Shown here piece by piece: positions 14,010-19,479 of a stretch of DNA of 19,479 nt. Each line of letters begins with the position of its first letter. Position 1 is the first letter of the stretch. The DNA is taken from positions 1 to 19,479 of the forward strand of contig DOZA01000333.1 in NCBI GenBank assembly GCA_003518245.1, in the 5' to 3' direction. The stretch is from Bacteroidales bacterium. GTDB taxonomy: Bacteria > Bacteroidota > Bacteroidia > Bacteroidales > VadinHA17. The translations under genes and the position numbers were made by a program. Below the pieces are notes generated by a model. That model did no database searches, was not told where the DNA came from, and saw only the letters and a list, made by a program, of their open reading frames with translations.

Positions 14010-14821
14010 TTAAGCTTTGAACCACAATGCTTGCAATATTCTGCATCCTCATCATGATCTTCGGCCATGCAAGCCGGACATGTCTGGATACTGGTTTTTT
14101 TGTCGCGGATAAGTTTTTGCTGATAGTTCATCTCGGCACTTACAATACCTGTGGGCACTGCAATTATTGCATAACCTGTCAGCATGGTAAGGCTGGCAAT
14201 AAACTGCCCCAGGGATGTTGCCGGTGCTATATCACCATATCCTACAGTTGTAATGGTAACAATAGTCCAGTATATTCCCCTGGGTATGCTGGTAAAACCA
14301 TTTGCCGATCCTTCCACAAGGTACATAACTGTACCTATGATAATAATTATTGTTGTAACGGCCACGATGAATACCCCGATCTTGGCTTTGCTGGCAGCCA
14401 GTGAGCGGTTTATAACTGTACCGGCAGTTGTGTATCGTGAGAGCTTAAAAACCCTGAATATTCTCAAAAGGCGTAAAGCCCTTATTACCAGCAGGCTTGA
14501 CCCACCTGAAAATATCAGGCCGAGGTAGGTGGGTAAGGTGGCAAGAAGGTCAATTATGCCGTAAAAACTAAAAATATACCTCACAGGTCTCCTGACAATA
14601 AAAATCCTTAGAAAATATTCAATGGTAAAAAAGATGGTAATAACCCATTCAATGATCATAAAGGTTGAATGGCCTCTGGCATTGATCTCGGGTACAGAAT
14701 CAAGGATAACAGCTACTATACTAACTATTATCGCTGTAATAAGCAGTTCATCAAAGACCTTTCCGGCCCTGGTATCCGCTTTAAAGATAATTTCATATAA
14801 TCGTTCCTTCGTTTTTCCCAT
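14006..14821 (-). CDS. Voltage-sensor-type potassium channel with C-terminal zinc ribbon
   Basis: A 271-residue six-span channel subunit, expected to act as a tetramer in the inner membrane. S1 is about 25-43, S2 53-76, S3 82-103. S4 (108-130) has arginines at 114, 117, 120 and 123, the every-third-residue pattern of a voltage sensor. S5 is about 147-169, and the pore loop carries the selectivity filter TVGYGD (192-197), which marks K+ selectivity. S6 is about 205-228, followed by a short linker and a four-cysteine ribbon, Cys248/Cys251 (CPAC) and Cys263/Cys266 (CKHC), ending GSKLN. There is no RCK/TrkA or cyclic-nucleotide domain. The layout resembles KvAP and other prokaryotic Kv channels. 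The ribbon may bind zinc, help assembly or sense redox; that is inference. It is transcribed alone. Confidence 0.93.
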   Translation of the reverse strand: MGKTKERLYEIIFKADTRAGKVFDELLITAIIVSIVAVILDSVPEINARGHSTFMIIEWVITIFFTIEYFLRIFIVRRPVRYIFSFYGIIDLLATLPTYLGLIFSGGSSLLVIRALRLLRIFRVFKLSRYTTAGTVINRSLAASKAKIGVFIVAVTTIIIIIGTVMYLVEGSANGFTSIPRGIYWTIVTITTVGYGDIAPATSLGQFIASLTMLTGYAIIAVPTGIVSAEMNYQQKLIRDKKTSIQTCPACMAEDHDEDAEYCKHCGSKLN

Positions 14822-14849
14822 GGTATGTCATGAATATTAATTATTGTAT

Positions 14850-14857
14850 CAAAGATA
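14850..14857 (-). promoter_or_regulatory. Bacteroidota-type -7 promoter box for the K+ channel gene
   Basis: Read on the minus strand this is TATCTTTG, an exact -7 consensus match 29 bases before the channel ATG (14821). The predicted leader is about 22 bases. No TTG is found at the expected -33 distance, so only the single box supports it. Confidence 0.45.
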
Positions 14858-14881
14858 GGAAACTGTACTGGTATAATGATT

Positions 14882-14996
14882 GGAATAATGCCTGCCTGCC
14901 GTCAGGCAGGGAATGATGGAATAATGGATTAATGGGATTACCGGCCAGGATCCCCCTTAGAACAGAGCCCCGCGCCAGCGGAGGTAGAGCCTTAGC
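14882..14996. repeat. Intergenic composite: GGAATAATG repeats, 8-bp-stem hairpin and GC-rich patch
   Basis: This spacer between divergent genes holds three elements. First, GGAATAATG occurs at 14882-14890 and again at 14918-14926, followed by GGATTAATGG. Second, between them lies a perfect hairpin, CCTGCCTG (14891-14898), loop CCGT, CAGGCAGG (14903-14910). Third, 14941-14996 is a GC-rich patch, clearly richer than its surroundings, with AGAGCC twice (14964-14969, 14986-14991) and a small CCGC/GCGG stem (14970-14981). There is no run of T after the hairpin, so it is not a standard terminator. The compact palindrome inside short direct repeats looks like a dispersed intergenic repeat or a MITE-like relic; copy number in the genome cannot be judged from here. 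Confidence 0.55.
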
Positions 14997-15006
14997 CTAT
15001 ATTTAC

Positions 15007-15014
15007 TATCTTTG
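15007..15014 (+). promoter_or_regulatory. Bacteroidota-type -7 promoter box for the EEP lipoprotein gene
   Basis: TATCTTTG followed by CAAAAA, an exact TAnnTTTG match, lies 16 bases before the ATG at 15031; the leader would be about 12 bases. The TATCTTTGCAAAAA context is the same as in the mutL-operon promoter. The -33 region falls in the GC-rich intergenic patch and shows no TTG at the right distance. Confidence 0.45.
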
Positions 15015-15030
15015 CAAAAACTGCTAAACC

Positions 15031-15900
15031 ATGAGAAAAATACTCCCTCTTTTCATTTTGCTGGCTGCCTTAGTACATTCATGCAGATCAGATAACTCTA
15101 CCGAACTCAAGGTGCTTACTCTCAACATACGTTATGACAATCCATCTGATGCTCCAAATGACTGGCCTTCCCGTAAAGATTTTGTTGTCTCTTTTCTCAA
15201 AGATGAAGCACCTGATATATTTGGTTTGCAGGAAGTATTATGGCACCAGTATGAGTATATTGATTCATTGATGGAGGGCTATAAATCCATAGGTATGGGA
15301 AGGGATGATGGAGGACAGAAGGGAGAAATGACACCTGTATTTTTCAGGAAAGACAGGTTTTGTACTCTCAGTTATGGCACATTCTGGTTATCCGAAACAC
15401 CTGGTATAATAGGCAGTAAAGGCTGGGGTGCTGTTTTGCCACGAATTGTAACATGGGTAGAACTGGAAGATAGAGAATCATCAGACAGGTTCTTCTTTTT
15501 CAATACTCACTTCAGTCATATGTCAGATTCAGCAAGGCTGATGAGTTCGTTGAAGGTTATTGAACAGGTCGGGGATATCGCCGGGGATTCACCGTTTATC
15601 ATTACAGGCGATTTTAATATGCTTCCCGAAAGCAAAGCCTACGCTAAACTGACGGGAGAAGGCACTCCGGATGCTTTAATTATTGATTCCTATGGTATTA
15701 GTGAAAATGATTCCACAGGACTGGATTATACCTTTAACGGTTTCAGGGACGAGAAGGGGGAAAGACGAATTGATTATATTTTTGTGAGCAAGGGTGTGGC
15801 GGTGATGAAACATACAACAGAGAGCCCTAAACAGGGAGATCTTTTTATTTCAGACCACTGGCCGGTAATTGCTACAATCAGTATTCCATCGGTCCAATAA
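15031..15900 (+). CDS. Secreted EEP-family hydrolase, probable lipoprotein
   Basis: A 289-residue protein. Its N-terminus has a basic start, a hydrophobic stretch (4-15) and VHSC with Cys18, a plausible lipobox, so it is probably a lipid-anchored envelope protein. The EEP fold fills the rest, and the metal and catalytic residues are intact: Asn32 in LTLNIRYDN, Glu68 in GLQEVLWHQ, His160 in NTHFSH, Asp194 and Asn196 in GDFNM, Asp248 in RIDYI and Asp275-His276 in ISDHWPV. The blocks GMGRDDGGQKGE, FFRKDRF, FWLSETP and GSKGWGAVLPR are typical of a widespread bacterial subfamily often annotated only as endonuclease/exonuclease/phosphatase. The substrate is unknown; phosphodiesters of nucleic acid, inositol phosphate or lipid are possible. 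It is transcribed alone and converges on the ABC operon, 37 bases between the stops. Confidence 0.88.
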   Translation: MRKILPLFILLAALVHSCRSDNSTELKVLTLNIRYDNPSDAPNDWPSRKDFVVSFLKDEAPDIFGLQEVLWHQYEYIDSLMEGYKSIGMGRDDGGQKGEMTPVFFRKDRFCTLSYGTFWLSETPGIIGSKGWGAVLPRIVTWVELEDRESSDRFFFFNTHFSHMSDSARLMSSLKVIEQVGDIAGDSPFIITGDFNMLPESKAYAKLTGEGTPDALIIDSYGISENDSTGLDYTFNGFRDEKGERRIDYIFVSKGVAVMKHTTESPKQGDLFISDHWPVIATISIPSVQ

Positions 15901-15937
15901 TCACATCACCCTGGCTTTCTTGAAAGGGGAATCAGTG

Positions 15938-17056
15938 TCAAACAGTTTTCCGGTAGCGCCAGATAGCAAGTGAGATAGTGGCAATACCTATTATAATTAT
16001 TCCCCTGACATCTTGAAATACATCAGCAAATCCCGATCCTTTTAGCATAACCATTCTTATTACCCTCATGAAATATGCGGTGGGATTGATGATATTAAAC
16101 CTCCTTGCCCATAGGGGCATGCTTTCCTCCGGGGTAAAGATACCACTCATCAGTACAAAAATCATCAGTACAAAAAATACAACAAATAAATACTGCTGCT
16201 GGGTAGAGGACAGGGTTGAAAGGAATAAGGCAAGCCCCAGGACAGCTATAAGGTAAAAAGCCGCAAACAGGAATAACATTGCTATACTGCCATTGAAAGG
16301 GATGTTAAAAAGTATCTTTCCCAGTACCAGACCAAAAGCGAGATCTACAAGACCAATTACCAGGAAGGGTACCAGCTTGGCCGTTATGAACTGGTATTTC
16401 CTGATGGGAGTTACATTAAGCTGCTCTATGGTACCTATCTCCTTTTCCCTGACCACATTCAGCCCGGCGAGCAGCAGGCCTATGGCAGTAACCAGTATTA
16501 CAAGAATACCCGGAAGCATGTAATATTTATAGTTTAATGAGGGATTATACCAGAAACGATTAGTTGTTTCTATCAATGATAACCTGCCGGGAGTATTTGA
16601 TTGCATGCTACGGACTTTAAGCTCAGAGTTATAATCCTGTAATATACCCCTCATATATGCCCATGCCAGTTGAGCAGATGTAGCATTTATTGCATTGGCC
16701 ACAACCATTAACTTTTCTTTTTCTTCCCTTACCACATTCCTTCCAAAATTTTCGGGGATATGTAATATCATGTCACATTTATCAGCATGCAGCATATCAT
16801 CAGCTTCCTTTTCATCGAAAGTCGTATGCTTGAGCAGGAAAAAATCCGAACCCTGTAGTTTGGAGATCAGCTGCCTGGATTCTGCTGACATATCCATATC
16901 TACAATACAGAGCTCAATGTTTTTTATCTCGAATGTGACAGCCGGCACAAGGATCACTATCTGTACTATAGGTATACCAAATATTGCTTTGCTCAGGAAT
17001 TTATTCCTGAATATCTGGATGAATTCTTTACGTATAAGGTATAATATTGTTCTCAT
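15938..17056 (-). CDS. ABC-2 type exporter permease (YbhR/YbhS-like)
   Basis: A 372-residue ABC-2 permease. One membrane span near the N-terminus (about 22-42), a large extracytoplasmic domain (about 43-175), then five spans (about 180-200, 225-248, 256-280, 285-306 and 350-366). VREKEIGTIEQL (202-213) is the cytoplasmic coupling segment usual in this family, and IFTPEESMP lies just before the last span. It forms the transmembrane pathway together with the neighbouring permease, powered by the two ATPases upstream. Its ATG lies 1 base after the previous permease's stop, so coupled expression is expected. It is the last gene of the visible operon. The likely cargo, by analogy to YbhFSR, is a drug or other small amphiphile, which is inference. 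Confidence 0.9.
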   Translation of the reverse strand: MRTILYLIRKEFIQIFRNKFLSKAIFGIPIVQIVILVPAVTFEIKNIELCIVDMDMSAESRQLISKLQGSDFFLLKHTTFDEKEADDMLHADKCDMILHIPENFGRNVVREEKEKLMVVANAINATSAQLAWAYMRGILQDYNSELKVRSMQSNTPGRLSLIETTNRFWYNPSLNYKYYMLPGILVILVTAIGLLLAGLNVVREKEIGTIEQLNVTPIRKYQFITAKLVPFLVIGLVDLAFGLVLGKILFNIPFNGSIAMLFLFAAFYLIAVLGLALFLSTLSSTQQQYLFVVFFVLMIFVLMSGIFTPEESMPLWARRFNIINPTAYFMRVIRMVMLKGSGFADVFQDVRGIIIIGIATISLAIWRYRKTV

Positions 17057-17057
17057 C

Positions 17058-18167
17058 TTATTCCAGTCTCTTTTTAAACTTCAGGGTGCTGATGGTTATA
17101 AAGACAAGTGTCATGATGAACAGTATAAGTGTTTCCTTCCACACAAATGTGAACCCTGTTCCCTTTATCATGATGTCTTTTATAATTGTTACAAACCACC
17201 GGGGCGGGATGATCATGCTCAACCAGCTGTATATACCCGGCATATATTCAACAGGGAATATAAAACCTGACAGTATGATTGTTGGTAGCATAAGCCCCAG
17301 CAGGGATGTGAACATAGCCTGTTGCATGGTCTTTGACATAGTGGATATCATAATACCAAGAGATAAACCAAGCATTATGTATAACATACTTTCGAGCATT
17401 AACAATACCAGGCTTCCTTTAATTGGTATATCAAAAACCAGCCAGGAGAGGAATAGTATTATTATTAAGTCAATAAGCGAGAGTATGAAATATGGCGTTA
17501 CCTTACCCAGGATAATATGTATTGGCTTAAGAGGGCTGACCAGCAGTACCTCCATTGTCCCGAATTCCTTTTCCCGTGTTATTGCTACCGAGGTCATCAG
17601 AGCGCAGATCAGTACCAGAATGATAGTTATAACACCCGGAACAAACATATACTGGCTCTCCAGGTTAGGATTGTAATACATCTTTATTTCAGGTTCTATG
17701 ACCAGGGCTCCTTCAGCCATGGCCCCGTTATAATCTATCATATAGTCGCTAATAATAGCCCTTGTGTAGCTGGTTACCAGGTTTGCTACATTAGGCTCTG
17801 ATCCATCAGCTATTATTTCAATATTTGCAGATCCTTCATTCAGCAATCTTTTACCAAAGTTATCTTCAAAGATGAGCACAGCCTTTATGTCTCCCTTTTT
17901 AAAGGCAGGGTCGATTTGAGCCCCTGACTCAAGGCTCTGTTTAAGTATAAAAAAGTCAGATGATTCAAGTCTGGAAACAAGGCCGGTGCTTATTTCATCT
18001 TTAGACCTGTCGAGAACTGCAATACCTGCATTCTTGATATCAGTCCTGACTGCAAAACCAAAAATGAGTATCTGTGCTGCCGGTATACCAAACAGAATCA
18101 CCAGGGTACGGATATCCCTGAAAATATGCATAAACTCTTTTTTCACAAATCCTAAAAACCTGTTCAT
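17058..18167 (-). CDS. ABC-2 type exporter permease (YbhS/YbhR-like)
   Basis: A 369-residue paralogue of the next permease with the same plan: N-terminal span (about 21-41), extracytoplasmic domain (about 42-172, including SSDFFILKQSLE, which parallels GSDFFLLKHTTF in the partner), and five C-terminal spans (about 174-195, 223-246, 252-275, 284-304 and 344-361). The coupling segment is TREKEFGTMEVL (197-208). FPVEYMPGIYSW lies before the last span, as in the partner. The two are clearly related but divergent, suggesting an old duplication and a heterodimeric channel. The start is 3 bases after the ATPase stop and the stop is 1 base from the next ATG, so the operon is very tight. Confidence 0.9.
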   Translation of the reverse strand: MNRFLGFVKKEFMHIFRDIRTLVILFGIPAAQILIFGFAVRTDIKNAGIAVLDRSKDEISTGLVSRLESSDFFILKQSLESGAQIDPAFKKGDIKAVLIFEDNFGKRLLNEGSANIEIIADGSEPNVANLVTSYTRAIISDYMIDYNGAMAEGALVIEPEIKMYYNPNLESQYMFVPGVITIILVLICALMTSVAITREKEFGTMEVLLVSPLKPIHIILGKVTPYFILSLIDLIIILFLSWLVFDIPIKGSLVLLMLESMLYIMLGLSLGIMISTMSKTMQQAMFTSLLGLMLPTIILSGFIFPVEYMPGIYSWLSMIIPPRWFVTIIKDIMIKGTGFTFVWKETLILFIMTLVFITISTLKFKKRLE

Positions 18168-18170
18168 GAC

Positions 18171-18923
18171 TCAATTATTATTTGGACTGTAATTAGATGG
18201 TCTTGCAATCTTCACAAATACATCCTGAACAGATGAAGCCCCGTATCTTTTTTTCAATTCATCAGGACTGTCAATAGCTACTATCCGGCCCTCACTCATT
18301 ATGCTCACCCTGTCACAATATTCGGCTTCGTCCATATAATGCGTTGTAACAAAAACAGTTATACCATCGGATGAAGCTTTATATATCATTTCCCAGAACT
18401 GTCTTCGGGTAATTGGATCAACCCCTCCGGTAGGTTCATCAAGGAATACTATATCAGGATCATGTAATATTGCAACGGCAAATGCCAGCTTCTGCCTCAT
18501 ACCAAGGGGAAGGCTGCCAATTATGTTCTTACGGTAGGAGGTAAAATTAAGCGATTCCAGCAGTGTAGATGCTCTGTTTTCAATTATCTTCTTTGACAAT
18601 CCGTAAATGCCACCATACAGCATTATGTTTTCAGCAACGGTGAGGTCTTCATAGAGTGAAAACTTCTGGCACATATAGCCAATATGTTTTTTCACTTTTT
18701 CAGCATGCCTGTATATATCTAATCCTGCCACCCTGACATCACCTGAGCTGGGTTTTGAAAGACCAGATAATATACGCAGGGCAGTTGTCTTCCCTGCACC
18801 ATTTGCACCCAGGAAACCAAAGATCTCTCCCCTGTAAACATCAAAGCTCAGATTGTCATTGGCTACGAATGACCCGAACTTTTTTACCAGGTTTTTTACT
18901 TCTATTACTTTTTCAGAGGTCAT
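18171..18923 (-). CDS. ABC transporter ATPase, second half of a YbhF-like pair
   Basis: A complete 250-residue ABC ATPase. Walker A is GANGAGKTT (39-47), the Q-loop Gln is Q86 in MCQKFS, Walker B is DIVFLDEP (157-164) with catalytic Glu163, the D-loop is GGVDP, and the switch His is H195 in TTHYMDEAEYCDR. The signature is unusual: SLPLGMRQKLA (137-147) instead of LSGGQ. The second ATPase half of E. coli YbhF has the same LPLG signature and the same HYMDEAEYCDR block, from memory, so this gene corresponds to that half. A C-terminal extension of about 40 residues ends in an Asn-rich tail. It overlaps the upstream ATPase gene by 11 bases and lies 3 bases before the first permease. Confidence 0.92.
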   Translation of the reverse strand: MTSEKVIEVKNLVKKFGSFVANDNLSFDVYRGEIFGFLGANGAGKTTALRILSGLSKPSSGDVRVAGLDIYRHAEKVKKHIGYMCQKFSLYEDLTVAENIMLYGGIYGLSKKIIENRASTLLESLNFTSYRKNIIGSLPLGMRQKLAFAVAILHDPDIVFLDEPTGGVDPITRRQFWEMIYKASSDGITVFVTTHYMDEAEYCDRVSIMSEGRIVAIDSPDELKKRYGASSVQDVFVKIARPSNYSPNNN

Positions 18924-19479
18924 AATCTGCTGTGCTCATTAGTTCAAGAAAAATATCTTCAATACAGGGCTCAATCTCCCGGATCCTCAATCCCCGGTGC
19001 CCATCTTTTTCAAGAAGTGTTGTTATTCTGCTGTCGTACCTGTCATCAGTAAAGGTTATATGAACAGAGTCACCGAAGGGATTGACAGTGTCAACAGAAT
19101 CATAAGATCTAAGATCCTGTATCAGCTTGAATTTGTCGATACTGGTTACAGCATATATTTTTTTCCTGAATCCTTCGATAATACTTCCGGGCTTGTCAAT
19201 ATCGAGCATATATCCTTTTTGTATTAGTGCCACCCGGTCGCAAAGTACAGCCTCGTCCATATAAGGTGTTGATACAAGTATAGTGATCCCTTCGCCCTGG
19301 AGTGTCTTCAGCATTTCCCAGAATTCAGTCCTTGACAGGGCATCAACACCTGTTGTTGGCTCATCCAGGATTATCAGATCAGGGGCATGTATCAGTGCGC
19401 AGCAAAGGGCAAGTTTCTGTTTCATTCCTCCGGATAATTTACCCGCCAACCTCGATTTGAAAGGCTCTATATGGGAATA
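18913..19479 (-). CDS. ABC transporter ATPase, first half of a YbhF-like pair (5' end missing)
   Basis: The reading frame stays open to the right edge, so this is a C-terminal fragment of 188 residues beginning YSHIEPFKSRLAGKLSGG; the TTG that could start it inside the window lies in the middle of a conserved segment and is not the real start. Visible are the signature LSGGMKQKLAL, Walker B DLIILDEP with its catalytic Glu, the D-loop GVDALSR, and the H-loop region STPYMDEA, where the usual His is replaced by Pro (ST-P-YMDEA). The first half of E. coli YbhF likewise lacks a normal H-loop (ATAYMEEAE, from memory). Walker A is outside the window. A C-terminal domain of about 90 residues (KIYAVTSIDKFK onward) follows, as is common for exporters. 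It overlaps the next ATPase by 11 bases. A membrane-fusion protein and TolC gene would be expected further upstream. Confidence 0.9.
   Translation of the reverse strand, partial: YSHIEPFKSRLAGKLSGGMKQKLALCCALIHAPDLIILDEPTTGVDALSRTEFWEMLKTLQGEGITILVSTPYMDEAVLCDRVALIQKGYMLDIDKPGSIIEGFRKKIYAVTSIDKFKLIQDLRSYDSVDTVNPFGDSVHITFTDDRYDSRITTLLEKDGHRGLRIREIEPCIEDIFLELMSTADYDL

Noticed and set aside
14941..14996. GC-rich patch considered as a tRNA or structured RNA gene
   Set aside because: No cloverleaf arms, T-loop or anticodon stem can be laid out, and the only stem found is 4 bp; it is kept only as part of the intergenic repeat.
16695..17676. Open frames on the plus strand across the junction of the two permease genes
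   Set aside because: They are shadows of the permease coding strand; the products are Ser/Ile/Met-rich with no motif, and both permeases are intact in the other direction.
19447..19449. TTG as the start codon of the last ABC ATPase
   Set aside because: The frame is open to the window edge and the residues on both sides belong to the conserved segment before the LSGGM signature; the gene is simply cut by the window.

Overview
The window looks like chromosomal core sequence from a member of the Bacteroidota, probably near the Bacteroidales. The reasons are: no Shine-Dalgarno-like pattern; several promoter -7 boxes of the Bacteroidota form TAnnTTTG just before genes; a lysine/glutamate-rich ribosomal protein tail followed by rimM; paired rhomboid proteases with an EEP-family gene close to mutL; and moderate to low GC with AT-rich spacers. 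I see no plasmid, phage, transposase, integrase, CRISPR, tRNA or rRNA, and no gap between genes longer than about 250 bases. The genus cannot be read from the sequence.

Layout. (1) Bases 2-614, + strand: the tail of a probable rpsP, then rimM (30S ribosome maturation). (2) 713-1399, +: a secreted or surface DUF2807/GIN-type beta-helix protein with seven SGSG turns. (3) 1408-2814, -: dapD and tsaC (lysine/meso-DAP synthesis; tRNA t6A37 synthesis). (4) 3043-5454, +: a secreted S9 serine peptidase resembling plant chloroplast glutamyl endopeptidase, between spacers with similar AT-rich octamer repeats. (5) 5707-8958, +: a K+-dependent membrane pyrophosphatase with a good two-box promoter, followed 9 bases later by a serine racemase/threonine dehydratase-like PLP enzyme. 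(6) 8955-11682, -: two tandem rhomboid proteases and a membrane-anchored EEP-fold hydrolase in one operon. (7) 11834-13963, -: a small single-pass membrane protein and mutL, behind a good two-box promoter. (8) 14006-14821, -: a voltage-sensor K+ channel with a C-terminal zinc ribbon. (9) 14822-15030: a spacer holding a compact hairpin and a GC-rich patch, the most foreign-looking short stretch here. (10) 15031-15900, +: a lipoprotein EEP-family hydrolase. (11) 15938-19479, -: an ABC export operon of YbhF/YbhS/YbhR type with the two ATPase halves as separate overlapping genes; the first ATPase runs off the right edge.

How it works together. Most genes are independent housekeeping functions. 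Real functional units are the ABC exporter, the rhomboid-rhomboid-EEP operon and the small protein-mutL operon. I did not find a convincing undescribed system. The best leads are the conserved serine racemase catalytic and metal-site residues in the dehydratase-like enzyme, the zinc ribbon on the K+ channel, the altered endonuclease motif of MutL, and two repeat-bearing spacers.
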